Assembly: GCA_016800925.1 (NCBI GenBank)
Contig: JABCPU010000797.1
Span: 1 to 26,276, forward strand
Reading direction: 5' to 3'
DNA length: 26,276 bases
Source of the DNA: Suillus spraguei
Lineage: Eukaryota; Basidiomycota; Agaricomycetes; Boletales; Suillaceae
Positions 18,479 through 26,276 of this stretch are shown here, piece by piece; position 1 is the stretch's first letter, and every line of letters starts with the position of its first letter. Under the pieces are notes generated by a model. That model was not told the DNA's origin. It ran no database searches and saw only the letters and a list, made by a program, of their open reading frames with translations. A program made the translations under genes and the position numbers.

Positions 18479-19680
18479 ATGTCGATTCACGTCCCACTCC
18501 CAGTTCCGACTCGCTCGCATGAGAATGCACCACCTTCACTTTCCGACAAGCAGCAGACTTTATATGACAGTGTCCTTGAACACTTCGCTCCTGTAGACTA
18601 TACGCTTCCGAATATCAACCAGGAGAAGGCTGCACTGACAGTGGAAGAAAAGTTCTGGTTGGTCGGTGCACCTTATCGCAGTCTTCGATTTCGTGCATCT
18701 GGTTGACCCGCGTCATTCTTTCCTATTGTGACCAATACTGCACAGTCATATGAATGTCTTTTGAGATATCTACGTGCTACCAACTGGAACGCAGATATGG
18801 CCATAAAGCGCTTAGAAGATACACTCAAGTGGAGACGTGAATTTGGGATCTATGACAAAATCACTCCTGAGTATATTGAACCAGAGGTACGAGAGAGCGA
18901 ATTCTTCATGTTCGCGATTAATACGAATGGTTTAAAGGCAAAGAGCGGCAAAGAGTTTATCTTTGGTTACGATACTCACGGACGACCTGCCATCTATGTG
19001 AGCCCCTCAAAACTGGCTGCTGAAGAGTCACCCCGCACAACGCAGTTCACTGTCTGGATGGCCGAACGCTCTTTTGACCTCATGGGTCCAGGTGTTGAGT
19101 AAGTGCCCTTTTACGCATCCTATTTCTTCCATAGCTTATTTCAGCGCTATCTAGGAGCCTTGCATTGTTGGTGGATTATGCAGACAACACCAAAAACGTG
19201 TCGTTTGGCATGTGCCGCTCAACGCTCGACATCATTCAGACACACTATCCAGAACGTCTCGGCCTTGCGCTCATTGCACACCTTCCCTGGATTTTGAATG
19301 CATTTATTGCACTACTCACACCATTCATGGACGCCCATACCCGGCAGAAGTTAGTCTTCAACCCTGTCATCAACGGAAACGGTCTGTTTAGGACAGCTGC
19401 AGATGCGAAAGCTTGGGATGTCGGTAACACGTCACGAGTATTTGAGCCAGACCAACTTATCCAGGAGGGTTGGAGTGGCTCGCAACGGTTTACATATTCC
19501 CATGGCATGTATTGGGAAGCGCTTGTAAAGCTATGCGAGGAGAGGCGCTCTAGGATGTTTGTGGTGTGGCATCGCATGGGCGGGAAAGTGGGTATCAAGG
19601 AATGGGCCGTTAAGGTTGCTGTCAGAGACGGGACCCATGTAGATGGGGATGGAGCGTTGGTGGAGAATGACCAGCTTTAG
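18479..19680 (+). CDS. Sec14-like CRAL-TRIO lipid-binding protein
   Basis: Three exons, 18479-18661, 18746-19098 and 19155-19680, give 353 residues with consistent phases. Intron 1 has a GTCGGT donor (weak) and a CTGCACAG end. Intron 2 is GTAAGT..CTATCTAG. Residues ~58-95 (EEKFWL/SYECLLRYLRATNW, then AIKRLEDTLKWRREF) form the CRAL-TRIO N-terminal helical domain. Residues ~118-300 form the lipid-binding fold: FIFGYDTHGRPAIYVSPSK, LLVDYADNTKNVSF, IIQTHYPERLGLALIAHLPW and LVFNPVI. Members carry or exchange phosphatidylinositol and other lipids between membranes; the ligand cannot be told from sequence. The complete frame and promoter make it the likely functional copy and possible parent of the fragments at 1-376 and 14549-14912. 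Confidence 0.92.
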
Positions 19681-20110
19681 TCATGAATTTCCTGGAGAAC
19701 TGGACCGAACCGGACTTTTCCATCACTATTCGCGAGCGGGCTGCGGCTGACTCAGGAATCTTCCGTACTTTGGATAGAGCGACAGATCACTTATAGGACA
19801 TCGATCAACGTCGACGTTCAGAAAAGGCTGGATTCATCATGTTTTTACAACAAAGCTTCCTAAATGTAACATTACAAGTATGCATGTAGCTCCAATTATA
19901 AATATTGTGCGAGCAGTACTAAGATGTGAACGGGCATGGTTGACTGGAGAGAGTATTGAGTAATCAGTATCACTGTACCAGTGTCATGACTGCGTCCCTG
20001 TCGAGGGTGGTCCCTCCAGCCCAGATCATGGCGCAACCTGATACAATGACCGCTATGGAAGATCAACGAACAAGCACAAGCAAGACTAGAGCAACAAAAA
20101 TTCACGCACA
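19681..20110. other. 3' flank and spacer
   Basis: The sequence shares a weak 3'-flank similarity with the other Sec14 copies (TTTGGATAGAGCGAC, about 75 bases after the stop). No gene is recognised in the remaining sequence. Confidence 0.4.
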
Positions 20111-22168
20111 TTACTGACACCTATGACCTAACTTCAATTCCATATTTAATGCAGTACGCGGACTGAACAAAATCTGTCGTGAATAGTATTGGTTGTTTAT
20201 CGCAATCACAGAACACAAGAATGATCGATGGCCCCTTGATTCTTTCAAGTTCCAGGACGACAAGCTTTCCACGACGTCGTTTTCAGAAAGCCCATTGAAC
20301 AGGAAGAGGTAGCGTCGGAGAGGCCGAACTGATACGTCGAGCTTATTTACACCGAGCTCAACCACAAGCCGTTCCCGGTCTGTCGGATATTGACGCTGCG
20401 CAGCGGCGACTAACTTTGGAATATCATCATCCCCTTGATGCGACATCTGTCTGTCTTCTAAAGCAGCTAGCAGACGGAGACTACGCTTCACGTAGTGCGG
20501 TGATGACGAGCCTGGATAGATCGTGAATGGAAATGGTGACTGCGAACATCGGAAAGACTTGCCGACAGCTGCCTTGAGAAATTAACAGCTCAACCTATGG
20601 TGACTATGCCAGGAATCACGCTGGCATTGCTTTGAGCAGTTCGCACAACTTGACACCCCGCGCATTGCCTGAGCTTAATTCCTTCTGTAGTTCCACCGCA
20701 ACACTGTTTTAGGAGATAAGTTGAATGGTCAACAAGATCGAAACAATGAAGTCTATGACTGACTTTTAGAAACCAGCCCTTGTCATTGGATAATGGCCAC
20801 TTTGTCATTTCCTCTTTGGACCTGAGACTGACATATGATCGTATTGTCCGCTCCATTGCGAACCAATCCTTCCAGAGGTTTTTGTCTTGTCTCGCGACTG
20901 GTCCGAGAGCATTAGACCAGGCGTCCACGTGTTTGCATGTGTAGCTCAAGATTTTGTCGTGAACAAGATAGTGGTATAATATCAATATCTCGAAAAAATC
21001 TGCGTTGATATTATGGAGATTCGCTTCCGTCTTCAAGGGTTCAAAAGGAGCCATCCGGACCGCTACCTCAAGGGCGCGTGCGCGGAGAGCCTCGTAGAAC
21101 ACGGAGACAGGGCCGTCGGCATATTCAAGGAGAAAGAAGAGGTACCGGAAACTCGAGGCGAGGGCGTTCTCCGTGCTCCCCATACCAGGGATAAGAGGGA
21201 TAAGAGGCTGGAGAATACGGAGAGCCGAGAAAATATGTCTGATGGAGTGTCGGACGATGAATCCTTCCCGTATCGCAACATCGTGCCTACTCGTCCCCAT
21301 GATGAAGCAAACACAGGTTGAAAACATTGCTATGGCTTGAATCAGCTCCATCCGGACGTCCTTGGAGGTTATATCAGGGTCCTTTGCCACCGTTGGTATG
21401 GTCTTGACATACTTCAGAGCTGCAGAAGTGAAGGGGCCAATGCCACCTGACACTTCCAGTAGTGTAGTCACAAAGGATTCGTTGCGCATGCGTTCTCCAG
21501 CCAAGAAGGTTGTGACAAGTCTAAGAGAAGTGATGCAACCGAGGTCACGCAATGTGACTTGAATTCTCAGAATATCATCATCTTTTGTTTCAATTGCTAA
21601 CACCCACAACTCTGCGATCGGGCGGCAAAGGATTGGCGTAGTAGCGAGTCTTGAGTTCCCGTCAGAACAGCGGCCAGCGATTAAGCCATAAAACAGTATG
21701 CTGACAACAAGCTTGATGGCAGGTGTCCTGTCGACGGGTCTATAGTTGGCCCCGCACATAATGAATTGGTCGTGAAAGAAAAGGAGCCAGGGAACGATAC
21801 AGTTCCAAACAAGGAGAGATTGTATTTCCGAATGATCATCGATATTGCCCAAAGTTGTGACAATCCCGGCAAGGGACCACCGAGCGAGCTCGATATCGGT
21901 GGTAGTGGCTGGAGTTGACTTTACAGGCACGCGATCTGGGTTGAGGTGCATGTAAAACACTGGCTGCAGTATCCGTAACTCAGATTCAAAGCAATCTGCA
22001 ATTCGATCGCAGAGCTGCTGAAAGTCTGTAACTGAACAATCCAACACTCACTGGGCCAGTGTCTGAGCAATCTACCGATAAGCGGCGATAAAAGTCAATG
22101 ATTGATCGCAAAACACCCACAAGTACATCCTGGGGCAGCTGTGATAAAAGCGTCTCTGCTGAGGTCAT
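20111..22168 (-). pseudogene. MYND-finger family protein, broken by frameshift and stop
   Basis: The frame starts at ATG 22168 (MTSAETLLSQLPQDVLVGVL), then appears to shift by one base near 22040-22060 into the long frame that runs to 20590 (VTDFQQLCDRIADCFESELR..). That long region is helical and typical of large basidiomycete MYND-finger proteins. At its end is the zinc finger: KLRQCAGCQVVR, after which the second half (CSKQCQRDSWHSHHR.SC) is found only in another frame. One base is missing near 20640. The new frame hits TAA at 20582-20584 and is then open to 20111, encoding the family's C-terminal part (RSLRLLAALEDRQMSH.., PKLVAAAQRQYPTDRE.LVVEL..VSVRPL). MYND fingers bind proteins or nucleosomal partners. 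The role of this family is unknown. No intron was found that would remove the lesions. Confidence 0.8.
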
Positions 22169-22871
22169 CCTCACTTAAAAACGGATGATCACTACGCGGT
22201 GCGCACTATCAAGAGTCGTGGTCTAGTCTCCCGTATGAAATAGAACAGGTAGTCGTTTTTTCTTGTTCAAACCCTAGCGCGTTTATCATGATATCGATAA
22301 GGCCTGGATCTTATGATGCTTCATCCTGAGAAACTTTTGAAACCGGGTCGTGAGCCAAAATGAAATTCAATTACATGTAAGATGAATTCTGTGACTCAAT
22401 GTCTTTCAAAACTTGGAGGTGACCGTCGACGACACCATAAGCCTCCCGTCACTGAAGCGCCGAGCGCAAACTGCAACATTAGACAAGTAAGTAACTATAA
22501 CTGTATTGTGCGTGCAGTGCAGAGGTGTGTGTGAGGGTAAAACAGAGCACAGCAACGATGGATTATCACTACGTGCTATGACTGCCCCGTCCAGGGATGA
22601 ACGGTCTGAAGGACCCCGTCGTGCGGGCAATGATGTAGTTCTGGACTATGCAAATGGTACGATGATGTTCCAATGATGATACCCAGGATGATGCAATTAG
22701 AAGTTCGAGTAGTCCCATTGAGTGCGGGAAAGTCGATAATCCTCTGGCAGTAGATGTGGTTAGGTGGTGGTATGAAGCCACTTGACGTGTAAGATAGCTG
22801 CGTCCGTCGAGATAGGAGAGTAGCATGGAATACTAGTTAGGCAGTTGCAAGAGTCAAAAGTATCATGTACC
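22169..22871. other. Intergenic between two minus-strand genes
   Basis: No gene is recognised. It should contain the promoter of the MYND gene (right after 22169) and the 3' untranslated region of MED19 (below 22871). Several short open frames on the minus strand carry no known domain. Confidence 0.4.
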
Positions 22872-24189
22872 CTATGGCGTGGGCTGCTGCATCGGCTTTT
22901 CTCTTGCCTGACCTTGAGTGTCCTGCAAGAAGCGCATGAGATCATATTACTCTTCCATATGAAAATCACGATCATAGCAGCCTCATGGGCCCACAATCGA
23001 GAAATCGAGATTAGCCAAATTAGAGGCTCACCATCCTTGGCCTTTTAACGGGTCTTGGACGAACTCCATTCGATCCCGCACGAACTCCAACCACGCCTAT
23101 AGATATACTCGCACCATTCACGCCCGAGTTGGGTGGCAGTGCAGGGCCATCCTCGAGTTCACGCTTCTTGCCTCGCATGCCGCCAAGGGCGGACGCATCT
23201 GTCCGTTGCGACGCGGCACTGCTCTGCACAGCTGAACGCGGTGCAGCGCTTGTCGGTGTAGTTATCCGAGTTGATGCAGTAGGGGGCGGTATTGATACAG
23301 TAGGAACATGAGGCTTTGAATGAATGAATTGCACTTGTGATACTGCTGGCGGCGGTTGTGCGGATAGTTGATTTGGATTTGATGGTGCCACTTGTGGCGG
23401 AGGAAGTGTACCGGGTGCGCCGGGTGCGGCTCCCGGCGCAAGACCTTGAGCTTGAGCACGTGCGAGTTTTTTGAGCTCTTTCTACGAGTAGCAAATGCAT
23501 GATGCTCTAAATGTTAAAGCTCATAGGGATGAGAAAGCACACATACCCGTTTTCTCCTGTCTTCCTTTGCCTGCGCAGACTCCACGACCAAAGTGCTCGC
23601 ATTCCACTAGTGCGTGCAGTATCATCAAAATTCAAGCATGGTGCAAAGAAAGAAGAACGCACCCCTTTCAGACCTTCCGCACTGACCGTAAACGCTTCCC
23701 TCTGCGTTCGTTCATCAAACTCAACTATTGGTATGCGTTGCTTTGGTGGTACCAGCATCATAGTAGTAAGGTAATCGTCCTTCTTCATCGAGTGCTTCCC
23801 AGGGACACTCTTTATGAGAAATCGGTAAGAATTCTTTTTCATTTTGTCATCACTGTCTGGAAGAAGGGCGGCCGGTGTAAGTGGTGGTATAGAAGCGTGT
23901 GACAGTGGCGTCTGGGGGGGAATGGATGGGCGGACGTGCTTATCATAAGCAGAATGAAGATTAAAGCGACCAAGAAGGTCCTGCGTGCTCGCAAGGGATG
24001 TCCGTGGAGGGGGATGTACTGTAATTTGTGGGATTAGTCGGGTGTGAAAAGTAGTAATCAAACGCTGCAAGAATGAAAACAACTAGTGATGCCCGTACCA
24101 GCTGGTGGTGGTAGAAACACAAAGTTAGAGTCTTGAGTGATTGTAGACGGGCCTGCCACGGCATTATTTAAGTCGTCCTCGACGTCCAT
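22872..24189 (-). CDS. MED19: Mediator of RNA polymerase II transcription subunit 19
   Basis: Five exons, 24189-24099, 24018-23663, 23606-23547, 23481-23032 and 22922-22872, all in phase, encode 335 residues. MED19 is a head-module subunit of the nuclear Mediator complex, linking activators and RNA polymerase II. The conserved core is residues ~41-170: STQDLLGRFNLHSAYDK, then VPGKHSMKKDDYLTTMM, PPKQRIPI, FDERTQREAF and a coiled basic stretch ESAQAKEDRRKRKELKK. The remainder is Pro/Ala/Gln-rich and ends PVKRPRM/DTQGQAREKPMQQPTP, the usual fungal MED19 tail. The last exon is 51 bp behind a 109-bp intron; GTGAGC and TTGCAG ends and the tail motif support it. Without that splice the protein would end RPRMVSL. 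The start ATG 24189 gives MDVEDDLNNAVAGPS. Confidence 0.9.
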
Positions 24190-25040
24190 GTCGAGTAGCG
24201 AGGAGAACGAGCGGAGATCAGAATCACACTCTGAAAGCGCGTAAATCTTAGGTTGCCTAATTTATCCCAGGCAACACCAAAGATCAGAAAAGCAGCGTGC
24301 TCGTGGATGTCGCCGTAATTACCGACGATGAGCAAAGGCTGTTGGTCGCTGTCGTCGTCGATGGCAGGGACAAGGGGATCCAACAAGTTCGCAAGAGAAT
24401 TATGAATCGGCAAAGATTAGTCAGCTGCACGTGGTTTGTTGACGGGAATGGTTTGACCAACTTTTGAAATTAAATCGATAAGTTATCACCTTCAACTTGA
24501 AGTGGGTTCTATGATATAGACCAAGGTGGGATTCTTGTGGACTGTAGTAAGCCTTTATGTTGCTTTTTCTTTTGCGTTGTGAACATGACACACATACATG
24601 GATACAGCGGTGGATAAGTTAATGACGACCGAGCTAAACAATATGCAGATACATTGGGAGTACTTGGTCAAGGGCTGAAGGTACGTGCTTGGCACCGCAC
24701 ACAGGAAAAAACTCTGTGAACGCATGATGGGGGGTATACAATGCAATGCGGCGATGCGCTGCATGGTCTCCATGATGCATGATGTTCATGATGCATGATG
24801 TTGGGTGCAAGAACATTCAAGGCAAAATGTATGTACTTCTGAGGACACTACTTGTACAGTCTTTGCTATAAGCGCTGAATACTATCAGTAACTAATCAAG
24901 CGTACAATTGGGGATAATGCCACTGCAATATTCTGATGGAAGGTCCGGGAGGATTTTCGTCAAGAATTCGACGCTCTCGGCAACCTTGAGTACAGACCGG
25001 ATGATGGTGAAGACAACCAGGGACGAAATATCGATATCAA
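24190..25040. other. Spacer upstream of MED19
   Basis: The ~225 bases next to MED19 are GC-rich and stay open on the minus strand (24168-24413, no ATG start) and partly on the plus strand (ATG 24188, acidic start SSSEENERRSESHSES). This may be a 5' leader or a small divergent gene; I cannot support either. Around 24775-24800 the short motif CATGATGCATGATGTT is repeated. Nothing else is recognised. Confidence 0.35.
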
Positions 25041-25511
25041 TCAACCGGCGAGCACCATTCCACCAAAACGCTCGAGCCAGGCGTTCAGCCTCCTGGTTTC
25101 AAAGTCTTCAAAAACCCAATCCTCCTCTGCTAAAGCATCTGCTTCCCCCTTCCACACGTATGTGAATGCGTCCAACTTGCTTCCATCAACCATATCCACT
25201 AAAACTGGAGTTCGTTCGTACGAACTACCTTCGTAATTATCCAATTTCCTCCACTCTGAGAGGCTGGCGGGAAAGATTACATATCCATCAACAGTGCAGG
25301 TGTCATTGCCGCGGATGAGCGCGGGATAATCACGGCGATGGACGCGGCGCCTTTCGAAGCCCGTTATAGTTCCAGGTTTACGCTAAGAGAGGACCTCACC
25401 CGCCTTCAACGAGTCGCCTTTTATTGCCCAGGCCAGGAGAGGGGCGGCCATTAAGGTCCCATAGACAAATATTGGGGCAACGGTGTTAGTTGGAGTAGTA
25501 GCGTCCATCAT
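25041..25511 (-). pseudogene. AIG2/gamma-glutamylcyclotransferase-like gene with in-frame stop
   Basis: A single frame from ATG 25511 (or 25508) to TGA 25041 has 156 sense codons of normal AIG2-like length except for one TAG at 25383-25385 (codon 43). Before it comes the hallmark IFVYGTLMAAPLLAW (residues ~14-28). After it come TITGFERRRVHRRDYPAL, DGYVIFPASLSEW and LDNYEGSSYERTPV, in which Glu94 is at the position of the family's catalytic acid. The fold acts on gamma-glutamyl amine or amide substrates; the substrate of fungal members is mostly unknown. Both sides of the TAG stay in the same frame, so this is a point nonsense change. A 17-base GTGAGG..TTAG segment ends at the TAG, but it is too short for an intron and would not restore the frame. 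A pseudogene, readthrough or a base error are the options. Confidence 0.8.
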
Positions 25512-25969
25512 CTTGTGCAGAGTGATAGGGTCTAGCGATTTCACTTTCCGCCGTAAGAAAATATGTTACAAGCGCGACTAGTAATGCAACATCAATGCTA
25601 AGTCCACCTGGTATGCTACACGGAAAATTACCTGGATAGTGAAAAGAACAAGTTGGTTGGTCGGTGTGATGTCCACCCCTTAAGTGGGCCTCAATATTTT
25701 GTGACTGTCACGCATGAATGATGACGGGGACGACCATGTAGTGCAGATCAGCCGAGTTGCACAGGGGTTAATTAGCCAAAATTAGCGATTCCCACACTCT
25801 GACCACGAGGCCAGTGGCAGCTCAAAAGATCACCAACTGTTCTTCAGTAGTGAGAGGCACTATGGGTTTATGGACCTGGATAAGGTCAGGCTCAGTTTGA
25901 TTTATTATACAGCTTTCTTTTAATACTTACCGCAAAACTTCAGTAAGCTGCGGGAACCTCAATGCTGTG
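25512..25969. other. Divergent intergenic region
   Basis: The region lies between the minus-strand AIG2-like gene and the plus-strand OPT gene and should contain both promoters. No gene or clear core promoter motif is seen. Confidence 0.4.
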
Positions 25970-26276
25970 TCGATGGAGAAGCAGAGGCTCGTTCAAGCCA
26001 GGCCGAATTCACTGTGCGTGGTGCATATTACGAGAGGTTCTCTGTGTATCTCACGTTCAACAGTTTCAAGCAGTCGCTATAGGCCTGCTAATAGGCTGCT
26101 TGCTGTGCTTTACGAACTTGTACTTTGGATTGCAGACGGGATGGATTAGCATGTGGGTGTCACCAAGTAACTGACAAGACAAAACAACTGATACTTCAGT
26201 CACGAAGGATGTCACTTCAATCTGCCTTGATTGGTTTCTTGTTGTCCAAGATGCTCCCAACTCCCCTTTCTCCGCA
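25970..26276 (+). CDS. OPT-family oligopeptide transporter, 5' part
   Basis: Exon junctions are readable: an exon ending at 26020 (QAEFTVR), intron 26021-26070, exon 26071-26152, intron 26153-26207 (GTGGGT..CACGAAG), then an exon from 26208 running off the window. Joined, they give EFTVRAVAIGLLIGCLLCF, TNLYFGLQTGWIS and MMSLQSALIGFLLSKMLPTP. This is the first membrane segments of fungal OPT (oligopeptide/siderophore-metal) proton-coupled transporters. The exact start is not clear: the correct frame (DGEAEARSSQAEF..) has no obvious ATG nearby, so an upstream exon before 25970 is likely. Most of the gene lies beyond the window. Confidence 0.85.

Noticed and set aside
21013..21321. 102-codon plus-strand frame inside the MYND gene
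   Set aside because: It is antisense to the long, family-like MYND frame and has no domain of its own.
24168..24413. Minus-strand 81-codon open frame overlapping the MED19 start
   Set aside because: It has no ATG start, overlaps the MED19 start codon in another frame and has no recognisable domain. It is more likely 5' leader sequence.
25383..25399. Possible 17-base intron (GTGAGG..TTAG) that would remove the stop in the AIG2-like gene
   Set aside because: Far too short for a spliceosomal intron, and removing 17 bases would shift the frame and create another stop (TAA).
25740..25830. tRNA-like look (GGTTAATTAGCC, GATTCCCAC)
   Set aside because: No cloverleaf could be drawn and the B-box is not intact.

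Overview
This window looks like a contig from an agaricomycete (mushroom-type) basidiomycete. The evidence is many host introns of about 42-110 bp with GT..AG ends and CTAAY-type branch sites, together with families that are typical of, or strongly expanded in, Agaricomycetes: DUF6532, DUF6533, DUF6535, a MYND-finger family and Plavaka transposons. No tRNA, rRNA or CRISPR was seen. All identifications come from reading the sequence and recalling the families; no database was searched.

Left part (1-10.86 kb): an accessory, transposon-built region. A truncated, frameshifted copy of a Sec14/CRAL-TRIO gene lies at the edge. From about 934 to 10858 there is a large Plavaka-type (CACTA/CMC-like) DNA transposon. 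Its ends carry arrays of TAGCGCTA palindromes and GCTACAGG motifs. Inside is a divergent gene pair: a minus-strand Plavaka transposase with many lesions, and a plus-strand DUF6532 companion gene whose last five exons read cleanly. The element has itself been invaded. A complete, apparently intact Tc1/mariner element (939-2551, TA target duplication, DD34E transposase) sits in its left terminal palindrome. A solo LTR (4780-5398, 5-bp duplication CAATG) sits inside the transposase gene. A further unexplained ~775-bp block may be a third insertion.

Middle (10.85-19.7 kb): a DUF6535 membrane-protein gene whose 3' end runs into the transposon terminus; a second decayed Sec14 fragment; a roughly 15-exon DUF6533-type membrane-protein gene that appears to contain two consecutive 2-nt microexons; and the complete three-exon Sec14/CRAL-TRIO gene from which the two fragments could derive.

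Right part (20-26.3 kb): a MYND-finger family gene broken by a frameshift and a stop, a complete five-exon Mediator subunit 19 (MED19) gene, an AIG2/gamma-glutamylcyclotransferase-like gene interrupted by one in-frame TAG, and the 5' part of an OPT oligopeptide-transporter gene that leaves the window.

Two themes stand out. The left third is a three-level nested transposon with unusual end architecture (TIRs that are themselves bracketed by inverted motifs; palindrome arrays). The host genes show several single-base lesions, which are either real decay or assembly errors and which re-sequencing would settle.
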